DNA from: Streptomyces monomycini
GTDB taxonomy: Bacteria > Actinomycetota > Actinomycetes > Streptomycetales > Streptomycetaceae
Reading direction: 5' to 3'
NCBI RefSeq assembly: GCF_022271435.1
Contig: NZ_JAFIQY010000001.1
Location: 496,001 to 560,000, forward strand
Length of the DNA: 64,000 nt
Below are positions 9,789 through 18,070 of this stretch, one piece after another (the stretch's first letter is position 1; each line of letters starts with the position of its first letter). The position numbers were made by a program, and so were the translations under genes. The notes beneath the pieces were generated by a model. That model was not told the DNA's origin and did not search any database. It worked only from the letters and a program-made list of their open reading frames with translations.

Positions 9789-10673
9789 TTGAGTTTCACC
9801 GAAGCCGCGGCACGCGAGCGTGTCATCGGCGCGCTGCGCGCAGAGACCGACACCGTCTCCGACCGCTGGGTACAGCTGCAGCTGGCGCAGGAAGAGATGC
9901 GCGACATCGTCAGCGAGAGCGAACTGCGGGAGGAAGCGGACGCCTTGCTGGGCGCCCTCCTGCGGAGCCTGGAGAGCGACATTCCGGCGAACCGGGTGGT
10001 GGCCACCGACCGGCCGCTCCGCCAGGCCGTGATCGATCTCTCCATGCGCAGGGCGCGGAACGGCGCCATGCCGACCGTCACGTCGCTGGCCGTCCTCTCG
10101 CTCAAGGAAGCCCTCTTGGAGGCGGTGCAGCGGCAGACCCGGGACTCGGAGGAGCTGTTCATCACCGCCGTCCTGATAAACCGGCTGCTGGACCGCGCCG
10201 GCACGCTCTCCTTCGAGACGTTCGTGGAGGGCCGCGAGGAGATCATCCGTCGGCAGAGCCGGCAGCTCCTGGAGGTGTCCACGCCGGTCGTCCGGCTGTG
10301 GCGCCAGGTCCTGGCCGTACCACTGATCGGTACGCTCGACACGACCCGTACCCAGGTGGTGATGGAGAACCTCCTGGAGGCCATCCAGGAGCACGAGGCA
10401 CTGGTCGCCATCGTCGACATCACCGGTGTGCCGACCGTGGACACCGCGGTCGCCCAGCACCTGATGCAGACCGTCAACGCGGTACGGCTGATGGGCGCGG
10501 ACTGTGTGATCAGCGGCATCCGGCCGTCCATCGCGCAGACCATCGCGCAGCTCGGCATCGACCTGTCGACCATCCTGACCCGCACCACCCTCGCCGACGC
10601 GCTGGCCGCCGCCGTCAAACTGACCGACCAGGCATCCGCCCACACGTCCGCGGGCGCGCAGGAGAAGCGATGA
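9789..10673 (+). CDS. rsbR: RsbR-type stressosome scaffold with C-terminal STAS domain
   Basis: A 294-residue protein with an all-alpha N-terminal sensor half (residues 1-165, RsbRD-like) and a C-terminal STAS domain. The STAS phospho-acceptor loop reads DITGVPTVDTAVAQHL and keeps the two threonines phosphorylated by RsbT in Bacillus RsbR. The start is TTG at 9789, 7 bases after GAAAGGA; the nearby ATG at 9784 is out of frame and runs into a stop after two codons. The stop overlaps the next gene by 4 bases. With rsbS and rsbT it should form the stressosome that senses physical stress. Confidence 0.88.
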   Translation: MSFTEAAARERVIGALRAETDTVSDRWVQLQLAQEEMRDIVSESELREEADALLGALLRSLESDIPANRVVATDRPLRQAVIDLSMRRARNGAMPTVTSLAVLSLKEALLEAVQRQTRDSEELFITAVLINRLLDRAGTLSFETFVEGREEIIRRQSRQLLEVSTPVVRLWRQVLAVPLIGTLDTTRTQVVMENLLEAIQEHEALVAIVDITGVPTVDTAVAQHLMQTVNAVRLMGADCVISGIRPSIAQTIAQLGIDLSTILTRTTLADALAAAVKLTDQASAHTSAGAQEKR

Positions 10674-11080
10674 ATGCCCGGCCCACGGCCGGCGTGCCCA
10701 TCCTCAGGCTGGGTGACGTCCTGCTCACCGGGCTGCTCAACGAGCTGGACGACGCCACGGTGGTCGCCTTCACCGAGGAGCTGACCACCCGCATCACGGC
10801 CGACCGGGCCCGCGGCGTGCTGATCGACATTTCCCGCCTGGAGATCATCGACTCGTTCGTGGCGCGGACGCTGATGGAACTCACCACCATGGCGCGGCTG
10901 CTGGGTGCCCGGGTGATCGTGGCGGGTATGCGTCCACCGGTGGCCATGACCCTGGCCGAACTGGGACTGCGGCTGGCCGGAGTGGAGACCGCCCTGAACA
11001 CGGAGCACGGCATGGCGGCCCTGGGCTGGCATCAGAGTCCCCGTCCCTCAGGAGAGGTTCCAGATGACGGGACTTGGTGA
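10670..11080 (+). CDS. rsbS: RsbS-type STAS protein, stressosome component
   Basis: A single STAS domain of 136 residues. The acceptor loop IDISRLEIIDSFVARTL has the conserved serine in DSF, the RsbT phosphorylation target in RsbS. The start ATG overlaps the RsbR stop and the 3' end overlaps the rsbT start by 17 bases, so all three are translated as one unit. The C-terminal 15 residues, encoded in the overlap, look non-conserved. Confidence 0.86.
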   Translation: MNARPTAGVPILRLGDVLLTGLLNELDDATVVAFTEELTTRITADRARGVLIDISRLEIIDSFVARTLMELTTMARLLGARVIVAGMRPPVAMTLAELGLRLAGVETALNTEHGMAALGWHQSPRPSGEVPDDGTW

Positions 11081-11552
11081 ATTCGGCGGTACCGGCGCCA
11101 CCGGTACCACGACGCTGACCGGTGACAGTGCCGGGCAGGTCGGCCTCCCGACCGAGCCCACGGTGCTGCACGTGCGCAGCGAACAGGACCTGCTCGCGAT
11201 CCGGCACGCGGTGCGCGACGCCACCCTCACGGTGGGCTTCAGCATCGTCGACCAGACGCGGGTGGTCACCGCCGCCAGCGAGCTGGCGCGCAACGCCTAC
11301 ATCCACGGAGGGGGCGGCACGATACGGATCGAGTACCCGACCCGGCCCGGCGCGGTGGGTCTGCGGCTGACCGTCGACGACTCCGGACCCGGTATCGCCG
11401 ACATCGACGCGGCGCTCACCGACGGCTACACCACCGGCGCGGGTCTCGGACACGGGCTGGGCGGCGCGCAGCGCCTGATGGACGAGTTCGAGATCCGTAC
11501 CCGGGAGGGTGGCGGTACGACCGTGACCGCGACGCGGTGGGCCGACCGTTGA
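11064..11552 (+). CDS. rsbT: RsbT-type serine kinase / switch protein
   Basis: A 162-residue HATPase_c kinase with N-box SELARNAYIHG and ATP-lid motifs DDSGPGIADID and GAGLGHGLGGAQRLMDEF. In Bacillus RsbT phosphorylates RsbR and RsbS, leaves the stressosome and activates a PP2C phosphatase. The first 30 residues are a Gly/Thr-rich extension. AGGAGAGG sits 6 bases before the ATG. The TTGA overlap couples it to the downstream phosphatase. Confidence 0.88.
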   Translation: MTGLGEFGGTGATGTTTLTGDSAGQVGLPTEPTVLHVRSEQDLLAIRHAVRDATLTVGFSIVDQTRVVTAASELARNAYIHGGGGTIRIEYPTRPGAVGLRLTVDDSGPGIADIDAALTDGYTTGAGLGHGLGGAQRLMDEFEIRTREGGGTTVTATRWADR

Positions 11553-12568
11553 CCCTCTCCCCTGCTGTGCACCACCCGACCGCGTACATCCCGGTCGACC
11601 ACTACAGCGCCGTGCACCTGGCCGCCCAGGCCGCACGGTCGGTGGCGCAGCGCTGCGGGCTCCAGGGGGCGCTGCCCGACCAGGCCGCGGTGATCGCGTC
11701 CGAGTTGGGCAGCAACCTCGCCAAGCACGCGGTGGACGGGGCGCTGTACGTCCAGGCCCTGCCGCTGGGCAACGGTGTGGAGATCCTCGCCGCCGACCGG
11801 GGTCCCGGCATGCGGGAGTTCCAGCGCTGTCTGGCCGACGGGTACACCACGACCGAGACGCTCGGTGCCGGCATGGGCGGCGTCAACCGCATAGCGACCA
11901 GCTTCACCGTCCGGACCCACGAGCCCGGCGGCACCGTGGCCTGTGCCCGGCTGACGCCGCCCGAGGACGCGGATGCCGGCCGCCGGGCGATCGGCGCCGT
12001 CTGCCTGCCCGCCGAACGCGAGGAGGTCAGCGGCGACGCGTGCACGGTCACCGAGACCGAGCACGGGCTGACCGCGATCGTGGTCGACGGCCTCGGGCAC
12101 GGTCCCGAGGCGGCGGAGGCGGCGCAGCTCGCGCTGCGCACCTTCGCCAGGGCGCCGGACCAGCCGCTGCCCGGGCTGATGACCACCGTCCACCGCGCGC
12201 TGCGGCGCAGCCGGGGCGCGGCCGTCGGGCTGCTGCGGCTGCACGCCGGACGCGCCCAGTACTGCGGCATCGGCAACGTACGGTGCCTGACGCTCTCGCA
12301 GCAGGACATCCGCAACCGCCACACCGGGCAGCCCGGTGTGGCGGGACTGGAGATGCCGCAGCCGCTGGTCCGCGAGATCCCGTGGGAGCCGCGCCTGACC
12401 GCCCTCCTGCACACCGACGGCATCGACCACCGCTGGGCGTACAGCCCGGACCCCTTCGTCCTCCGGCTGCCCGCGCCGCTGCTGGCCACGGCCCTCGTGC
12501 ACGGCCACCGCCGCAGCCGGGACGACGCGACCGTATTCACCGCCAACCTCCACCAGAGACTTCCGTGA
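11549..12568 (+). CDS. Fused RsbT-like ATPase and RsbX-like PP2C phosphatase
   Basis: A 339-residue protein whose first ~140 residues are an HATPase-like domain (IASELGSNLAKHAV N-box, DRGPGM, LGAGMGGVNRIA) and whose second half is a short SpoIIE/RsbX-type PP2C domain (VVDGLGHGPEAAEAA, YCGIGNVRC, LHTDGIDH, RRSRDDATVF). RsbX resets the stressosome by dephosphorylating RsbR and RsbS; the fusion would put kinase-like and phosphatase domains in one chain. TTG 11549 overlaps the previous stop; GTG 11537 or 11567 are alternatives. Common in Streptomyces rsb operons. Confidence 0.8.
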   Translation: MTLSPAVHHPTAYIPVDHYSAVHLAAQAARSVAQRCGLQGALPDQAAVIASELGSNLAKHAVDGALYVQALPLGNGVEILAADRGPGMREFQRCLADGYTTTETLGAGMGGVNRIATSFTVRTHEPGGTVACARLTPPEDADAGRRAIGAVCLPAEREEVSGDACTVTETEHGLTAIVVDGLGHGPEAAEAAQLALRTFARAPDQPLPGLMTTVHRALRRSRGAAVGLLRLHAGRAQYCGIGNVRCLTLSQQDIRNRHTGQPGVAGLEMPQPLVREIPWEPRLTALLHTDGIDHRWAYSPDPFVLRLPAPLLATALVHGHRRSRDDATVFTANLHQRLP

Positions 12569-14310
12569 GACGCCACACCTTCCATGCGCTGCCGCCGCTG
12601 CGCCACGCCGTACGCCGGCTGGGCGCGGCCAACGCCCTGCCCGTCGAGACCCGGGCGCGCCTCGTACTGTCCGTGAGCGCGCTGGCGGACACGGTGATAC
12701 AGGCCGGATACGGGGTCACGCTGGAGTCGTCCCGTACGTGTGCGACGGATCGTTCCTCCTCGGGCGGTTCCCCGGACGCGGGTTTCCGCGGTCCTGGCGG
12801 GGCCGCGGGGAGCGCCGCCGGTGGCACGGTCGATTCTCAGGACGCCGAGGGGCCGGGCGCCGGTTCCCGCCGCGGTGCTTCCCGTGGCCGCGCTTCCGGG
12901 GACGGCGCTTCCCGTAATGGCCGCGGTCCCGGGAACGGGGCTGAGGTCGGGGCCGGGCAGCAGGACCGTGCCGGGGCCGCTGGCGGGGTCCCCCGGGCCC
13001 GCTCGGGCGACGACGACACCGCGCCCGCCGCTGGCCGGAGTGCCGGGGACGCCTCGAATGCCTCAAGTGTCTCGGGTGCCTCGGGTGCCTCGGGCGCCTC
13101 CGAGGGCCCCGCCGCCCCACCGTCCGCGGACGCCCCGGCCGGCTCCTCCGCCACCGGATCCGGTTTCCTCGCCGTCACGCTGCGCACTCCCGCCCCCGTG
13201 CTCACCCCGCCCGCCGGAGCCACCCTGCTGCTCCCGGCCGAGGTGTCACCCGACGCGGCCACCTGGCACGTACCGCTGCCGTCCGGGACGCCGGAGGTCC
13301 GTATCCCCTCGGTACGCGGGCCGGACGGCGCGACGACGGGCGGCAGCGGCCGACTGCGCGGCAGCGGCCCCGCTCCCCTGCCGACGGTCGCCTCCGACGG
13401 CAACGGGGACGGTACGGCGACCGATCCGGCCACCGAGAACCGTCTGCTGGAGGAGGAGCTGCGGGTCGCGCTGGCCCGGGTGGACTCCCTCGCCGCCGAC
13501 CAGCGCCGGCTGACGCACGAGCTGGCCGAGACGAACAGCGGGGTACTGGCCCTCTACGTCCAGCTGGAGGAGCGCGACGAACAGCTGCGCACGGCCCACG
13601 GCCACATCCTGCGCGAGCTGGAGGACGCGCTGCGCCCGCCGCCGATCGCGGTGGACGGGCTGGAACTCGCCGTCCACTACGCGCCGGCCGGTACCGACGC
13701 GCCCACCGGCGGGGACTTCTACGACTGGTTCATGCTGCCGGACGGGACGGTGCACATCACCGTCGTCGACGCGCTCGGGCACGGCGTGCGCAGTACGCGC
13801 AGTGCGCTGAACGTCACGCACGCCGTACGGACGCTCGCACTGGAGGGCCACCCGCTGAAGTCCATCGTGGCCCGGACGGACGAGATCCTCGCTCCGCTCG
13901 ACCCGGAGCTGATGGCCACGGTGCTGCTGGCCCGGATCGACCCGGCCAACGGGGATCTGCTGCTCGCCAACGGCAGCCATCCGCCGGCGCTGGTCGTGCG
14001 GGCCGCCGGCGGGGAGGAGTATCTGGAGGTCCGGGGGCGCGGGGTGGGCTATCCGTTCCCCGGCAGCGAGCGGCTGCTGCACGCAAAGCTGGACGAGGGG
14101 GACCTGCTCGTCCTGTACACCGACGGACTGACCGAGAGCCGCCGGGACCCCAGGGAGGGCGAACAGCGGCTGGCCGAGAGCGCGCGGCAGCACCGCGACC
14201 GGCCTGTCCGGGAGATCCCCGGCGCCATCGCCGAGGACATGCACACCGTCATCCTGCACTCCGACGACACGCTCGCCCTGGCCGTCCGGCTGTCGCCGCG
14301 CTCAAGCTGA
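12565..14310 (+). CDS. PP2C-type SpoIIE/RsbU-like phosphatase with long disordered insert
   Basis: A 581-residue protein. Residues 1-65 and about 195-250 look like two halves of a degenerate HATPase domain (LVLSVSALADTVIQAGYG, then LAVTLRTPAPVL), separated by ~130 residues rich in Gly, Ala, Ser and Arg with SGASGASGAS repeats. A coiled coil follows (ENRLLEEELRVALARVDSL onward), then a complete PP2C domain with GGDFYDWF, VVDALGHGVR, LYTDGLTESR and SDDTLALAV, all metal ligands present. It probably dephosphorylates an anti-anti-sigma factor to release the sigma factor. GTG 12565 overlaps the preceding stop. The 3' end overlaps the convergent kinase gene by 9 bases. Confidence 0.82.
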   Translation: MRRHTFHALPPLRHAVRRLGAANALPVETRARLVLSVSALADTVIQAGYGVTLESSRTCATDRSSSGGSPDAGFRGPGGAAGSAAGGTVDSQDAEGPGAGSRRGASRGRASGDGASRNGRGPGNGAEVGAGQQDRAGAAGGVPRARSGDDDTAPAAGRSAGDASNASSVSGASGASGASEGPAAPPSADAPAGSSATGSGFLAVTLRTPAPVLTPPAGATLLLPAEVSPDAATWHVPLPSGTPEVRIPSVRGPDGATTGGSGRLRGSGPAPLPTVASDGNGDGTATDPATENRLLEEELRVALARVDSLAADQRRLTHELAETNSGVLALYVQLEERDEQLRTAHGHILRELEDALRPPPIAVDGLELAVHYAPAGTDAPTGGDFYDWFMLPDGTVHITVVDALGHGVRSTRSALNVTHAVRTLALEGHPLKSIVARTDEILAPLDPELMATVLLARIDPANGDLLLANGSHPPALVVRAAGGEEYLEVRGRGVGYPFPGSERLLHAKLDEGDLLVLYTDGLTESRRDPREGEQRLAESARQHRDRPVREIPGAIAEDMHTVILHSDDTLALAVRLSPRSS

Positions 14311-14739
14311 GCGCTTGCTCCGCCGGGCGACGACGGCGCTGACGGTCTTGCCCTGGGGGGAGGTCTCCACCGAGGTGGAGGCGGCGAGGCGGCGGACCAT
14401 CGGCCAGCCGAAGCCGCCGCCCTCGCCCCGTACGTCCGGATTGCGCTCGCACGGCGGCCGGGGGCTCGCATCGGCCACGGCCACCGTGACGGTGTCGGGC
14501 CCGGCCGCCAGGCTCAGCGTGCAGGTGCGGGTGAGGGTGTGCCGGACGGCGTTGGTGACCAGCTCGGAGACGATCAGCACGACGGCGTCGGAGGCGTCCC
14601 GGTCCAGCGGCGGCCCCAGACCTTTCAGGAAGTCGCCGGCCTCGTCCCGTGCGACGGCTGCCGCTTCGGGGTTGTTCTCCAGCGTCACCACCAGTGGGGG
14701 CGCAGCGGAAACCCTGTGCGGGGCCGTGGCGCTGCTCAT
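14302..14739 (-). CDS. RsbW-like anti-sigma factor / serine kinase
   Basis: A 145-residue HATPase_c protein with N-box LIVSELVTNAVRHT, VAVADASPRPP and G-box GGGFGWPMVRRLAAS. Such small kinases bind a sigma factor or phosphorylate a STAS antagonist. The ATG at 14739 has GAGGTGAG just upstream. It is convergent with the phosphatase gene, overlapping its 3' end. It is a candidate partner of the sigma factor at 8621-9505 and of the STAS protein at 15570-15986. Confidence 0.82.
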   Translation of the reverse strand: MSSATAPHRVSAAPPLVVTLENNPEAAAVARDEAGDFLKGLGPPLDRDASDAVVLIVSELVTNAVRHTLTRTCTLSLAAGPDTVTVAVADASPRPPCERNPDVRGEGGGFGWPMVRRLAASTSVETSPQGKTVSAVVARRSKRSA

Positions 14740-15051
14740 CGGGCTCACCTCGTTTCCCGTTGGACCGTAAGGCGTACAAGTAGGCAGCTTTCCCGCCGGA
14801 CCACGGCGCAATCACCCCGATGTACAGGGAACCGTACGTTCCCCATGAGGTGTTCACCGGCCCCGGCGGGCCACTCGTAAGCGCTGCCCCACAGACCGGG
14901 TACCCCGTCCGGAGCGGGGTACAAGGGCAACCTCGGCCCGGTTCACGACAGGGCCGGCCGGGAAAACCGGACACCCCTGGGCACGGCCGTGCGCGGCCGT
15001 GCGGGCGGGTGTCCGCCCACGACCGCTCAGGAGATCAAGGAGGAATACGCC
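14740..15051. other. Divergent intergenic region
   Basis: 312 bp between the anti-sigma kinase (minus) and the SRPBCC gene (plus), no gene seen. It contains the dyad GGGAAC-N5-GTTCCC at 14827-14843, a possible operator or part of a stress promoter. AAGGAGGAA at 15038-15046 is the ribosome-binding site of the next gene. Confidence 0.4.
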
Positions 15052-15477
15052 ATGTCGTCCTCGCTGCTGGAGAGTGTGGACATCAAGGCTCCCGTCGCGG
15101 TGAGCTGGGCGCTGTGGGCGGACGTCACGCACTGGCCGAAGTTCCTGAGCCATGTGCGGATGGTCGAGCGCCTGGACGACACGCATTTCGTCTGGCAGCT
15201 CTCGCTGCCGGGCGCGGACAAGAATTTCGTGGCGGAACTCACAGAAGTGAAACCACAGGACCGCATCGCCTGGAGAACGACGGAGGGCGTCCATCACGCG
15301 GGCGTCGTCACCTTCCACCGGCTCAGTGACACATCGAGCCGTGTCACGCTGCAAATAGAGTACTCACCGGAAGGTTTCGTGGAACATCTGGGTTCCTCGA
15401 CCAACCTGGACTCCGCCCTCGCCAACTACGACCTCGGGGAATTCCGGAAACTCGCGGAAACCGCCGCGGCGGGCTGA
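15052..15477 (+). CDS. SRPBCC (START/Bet v1-like) family protein
   Basis: A 141-residue ligand-pocket protein of the polyketide cyclase/dehydrase group. It has the typical opening SVDIKAPVAVSWALWADVTHWPKF, the central strand pair ending FVAELTEVKPQDRIAW and the helix FVEHLGSSTNLDSALANYDLGEFRKLAE. Members bind lipids or act as coenzyme Q-type chaperones; the ligand cannot be read from the sequence. Start supported by AAGGAGGAA. Sits inside the stress-signalling block. Confidence 0.85.
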   Translation: MSSSLLESVDIKAPVAVSWALWADVTHWPKFLSHVRMVERLDDTHFVWQLSLPGADKNFVAELTEVKPQDRIAWRTTEGVHHAGVVTFHRLSDTSSRVTLQIEYSPEGFVEHLGSSTNLDSALANYDLGEFRKLAETAAAG

Positions 15478-15569
15478 ACCGGGCGGGCCCGGCGGCCGTC
15501 CGGCGGCACGTACAGCCGCACTCCGCCCGCGCCGGCCCCCTCCCCACGCCGGCCCCCTCCCCGCACCGG

Positions 15570-15986
15570 CTACGCCCCCGGGCGGGCCACGCCGTCGGCG
15601 GCCGCCGCCTCCGGCACCGTCTCGTACAGCGGGAGCACCCCGTCGAGACCGGTCATCTCGAAGAGGCGGCGCAGCCCGGGTGACGGGGCGGCCAGGCGCA
15701 GCCGGGTGCCGAGGGCCGCGTGCTGCTGCAACAGCACGTTGACGGTCGTGGAGTCGGCGAAGTCCACCTGGGACAGATCGACGACGACCGGCCGCGGCTC
15801 ACCTCCGGCGGGCCCGGTGCCGTGCGTGTCGCCGCCCGTCGCGCGAAGGGCTTCCTCCAGGGGTGCGACGGTGTCGATGTCGAGCGGTCCGGTGACGGTG
15901 ACGACCACCGCGTCCTCGGCACGGTGGCCCTCCCGCACCACGACCTGTGTCGGCCGGTCTGGGCTGGACTGTGACTGCACGGTCAT
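15570..15986 (-). CDS. STAS-domain anti-anti-sigma factor
   Basis: A 138-residue SpoIIAA/RsbV-like STAS protein. The acceptor loop reads VVVDLSQVDFADSTTVNVLL, with the DST serine as the presumed kinase target. It would free a sigma factor by binding its RsbW-like kinase when unphosphorylated. It lies downstream of, and in the same direction as, the MarR gene, with 184 bp between that hold a strong inverted repeat. Between its stop and the SRPBCC gene is a 17-bp C-rich sequence repeated twice (about 15530-15565). Confidence 0.86.
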   Translation of the reverse strand: MTVQSQSSPDRPTQVVVREGHRAEDAVVVTVTGPLDIDTVAPLEEALRATGGDTHGTGPAGGEPRPVVVDLSQVDFADSTTVNVLLQQHAALGTRLRLAAPSPGLRRLFEMTGLDGVLPLYETVPEAAAADGVARPGA

Positions 15987-16059
15987 CCTCGGCGGTTACG
16001 GGATCGGTGGCCGGATCCGGACTGCTGTCCGGCCGGATCGGATGATCAACAATAGAAGC

Positions 16060-16099
16060 GATTGTTGCCGTTTGACAATATTCCAGAAAGGCAACAATC
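16060..16099. promoter_or_regulatory. 10-bp perfect inverted repeat, probable operator
   Basis: GATTGTTGCC at 16060-16069 and GGCAACAATC at 16090-16099 are perfect inverted copies 20 bases apart. A third related half-site (CAACAAT) occurs at 16048-16054. The stretch is AT-rich compared with its surroundings and lies 74-113 bp upstream of the STAS gene. No T-run follows, so an operator is likelier than a terminator; the MarR protein encoded next door is an obvious candidate binder. Confidence 0.5.
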
Positions 16100-16170
16100 T
16101 TGTCCCCGTCACTGAGCAACACGGCTCTGCCCGGAGTGACTTCGGATCGAGAAGCGGGGCCTGAATGACT

Positions 16171-16713
16171 TCATGCGGTGTCCGCGCTGTCCGCGCCGAA
16201 CGTACGGCGTCCGGCGACCGGGCGGCCGTCCTTGGCGTCCTTCGCCTCCTGGGCCGTACGGTGCAAGGCCGCCGCCCTGCGGAAGGCGGCCAGCCCGGAC
16301 GCCAGATCGGCGACCTGCGCCGGATCCATCCGCGCCACGATGGCCGCGACCTCGCCGGTACGCGCCGCCCGGTACTCCTCCAGGAAGGCCCGCCCGCGCA
16401 GCGTCAGCCGCAGCTCCACCTCCCGCCGGCTCGTCGGGCTCTGACAGCGTTCGGCCAGCCCCATGGCCTCCAGACGGTCGCAGAGACGACTCACCGCGGG
16501 CGGTCGCGAGCCGAGTTCGTCGGCGAGAGCGCGCAGATTAGTACCCTCGTGTTCCTCGATCACCAGAAGAGCCCGCAACTGGGACGGCGAGACCTGCGCC
16601 GAGCGTGCCGTCTCCTGACCGCGGCCCCACAAGACCTCCAGCAACTCGGAGGCGGCAAGGGTGGCCTCGGTCACCTGCTCGCGTGGGTACGACTGACCGG
16701 GGAAACGGGACAC
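16171..16713 (-). CDS. MarR-family transcriptional regulator
   Basis: A 180-residue winged-helix repressor. The recognition region is LRALADELGSRPPAVSRLCDRLEAMGLAERCQSPTSRREVELRLTLRG split over helix and wing, a standard MarR pattern. It is divergent from the GAF-phosphatase gene (81 bp apart) and upstream of the STAS gene, so it may control both. The ligand is unknown. C-terminal 30 residues are basic and variable. Confidence 0.87.
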   Translation of the reverse strand: MSRFPGQSYPREQVTEATLAASELLEVLWGRGQETARSAQVSPSQLRALLVIEEHEGTNLRALADELGSRPPAVSRLCDRLEAMGLAERCQSPTSRREVELRLTLRGRAFLEEYRAARTGEVAAIVARMDPAQVADLASGLAAFRRAAALHRTAQEAKDAKDGRPVAGRRTFGADSADTA

Positions 16714-16794
16714 ACGACCACTCTGTCACCCTCCGGCCGCCCGCGTCAGCCCGGCCATGTCGAGATCCACCGAAATAAGAATGTTTGAGAAACC

Positions 16795-17976
16795 GTGACC
16801 CTGAGCTGTGATGTCGAAAGAGCGGTTCGCGCGGCGGCGCCGCACGCCCTGGTGGACGCGCTGCGCGCAGCACTCGCCGCGGCCTACGGAGCCACGGCCG
16901 TGCATCTGTTCCTCGCGGACTACGGCGGTACGGTGCTCAGGCCGTTCTCCTCGCTCGGCGAGGACCCCGCGGCCGCGCTGTCCATCTCCAACACACCGGA
17001 GGGGCGCGCCTTCGGCAGCCAGGAACGGCACGAACGGCAGGCCGGGACGGACGGCGCCGTCGACCACCACCTGCCGGTGACGGTCCGCGGCGAACGCCTC
17101 GGCATCCTGACCGTCCGGCTGCCCGGCGACCGCAACCTGCCCGGGGTCGCCGACGGCCTGGCCCACGCGGCGGATCTGCTCGGCCACGAGATCTTCGTCG
17201 CCGAGCGCGACACCGACGTCTACCAGCGGGCCCGCCGTACGACCCGGCTCACCCTCGCCGCCGAGATGCAGTGGCAGCTGCTGCCCGCGCGCGCCTGCGT
17301 GGCCGAGGAGTACGCCATCGGCGCCCAGCTGGAGCCGGCCTACGCGATCCACGGCGACAACTACGACTGGGCCGCGGACGCGGACGAGCTGACCCTCGCC
17401 GTCACCAACGGCATGGGCACCGGCGTCGAGGCGTCGGTCCTGTCCCACCTCGCGGTCAACGCGCTGCGCAACGCCCGCCGCGCGGGCATCGGCATCGCGG
17501 ACCAGGCGGCCCTCGCCGACCAGGCTCTCTACGGGCAGTACCGCGGCTCCGCCTACGTCTCGACGCTGCTGCTCCGCTTCCAGCTCGCGACCGGCCGGGT
17601 GGAGGTCGTGGACGCCGGTTCGCCGCAGCTGTGGCGGCGCCGGGGCCGGACCATCGGCCGCGTCCCCCTCGAACCGCAGCTGCCGCTCGGCATGTTCGAG
17701 GAGACGCAGTACGTGGCCCAGGAGTTCGAGGTGCTCCCCGGCGACCGGCTCCTCTTCGTCAGCGACGGCGTGTACGCGGCGGTCTCGCCGCCCGGTGAGG
17801 AGTACGGCGAGCACTCCCTCGCCCGCGCGATCCACGCCACCAGCCTGCTCCCCGCGGCCAGCGTCCCCCGGGCCGTCCTGCGCGACCTGGCCGAACACCG
17901 CGACGCCGAGTCGATGGACGACGCGCTGGTGCTCTGCCTCGACTGGTTCGGCAAGTCGGGGAACCGCGGGCGGTGA
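16795..17976 (+). CDS. GAF-domain SpoIIE-type phosphatase, altered metal site
   Basis: A 393-residue protein. Residues ~15-140 form a GAF-like sensor (ATAVHLFLADYGG, LPVTVRGERLGILTV). Residues ~150-390 are a PP2C/SpoIIE domain: HGDNYDW at 187-192, SDGVYAAV and MDDALVLCLDWF. The second motif reads VTNGMGTG, with Asn205 where active relatives have the metal-binding Asp of VxDVxGHG. The enzyme may therefore be weak or a pseudo-phosphatase that only binds its STAS partner. The GTG start lies 81 bp from the divergent MarR gene; no strong ribosome-binding site is visible. Confidence 0.8.
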   Translation: MTLSCDVERAVRAAAPHALVDALRAALAAAYGATAVHLFLADYGGTVLRPFSSLGEDPAAALSISNTPEGRAFGSQERHERQAGTDGAVDHHLPVTVRGERLGILTVRLPGDRNLPGVADGLAHAADLLGHEIFVAERDTDVYQRARRTTRLTLAAEMQWQLLPARACVAEEYAIGAQLEPAYAIHGDNYDWAADADELTLAVTNGMGTGVEASVLSHLAVNALRNARRAGIGIADQAALADQALYGQYRGSAYVSTLLLRFQLATGRVEVVDAGSPQLWRRRGRTIGRVPLEPQLPLGMFEETQYVAQEFEVLPGDRLLFVSDGVYAAVSPPGEEYGEHSLARAIHATSLLPAASVPRAVLRDLAEHRDAESMDDALVLCLDWFGKSGNRGR

Positions 17977-18070
17977 GACGGGGGCGTTGAGACGGCGACG
18001 ATCGCAGGGGCCGGGGTTTCTCCGTGTTCCGGCTCCCCGGATGTCCGGAGCCCCGGCCCCTCCCCTGTCC

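Noticed and set aside
16072..16100. Plus-strand promoter TTGACA-N17-CAATCT
   Set aside because: The -10 match is poor and no plus-strand gene follows before the divergent MarR promoter. The bases are better explained by the inverted repeat.
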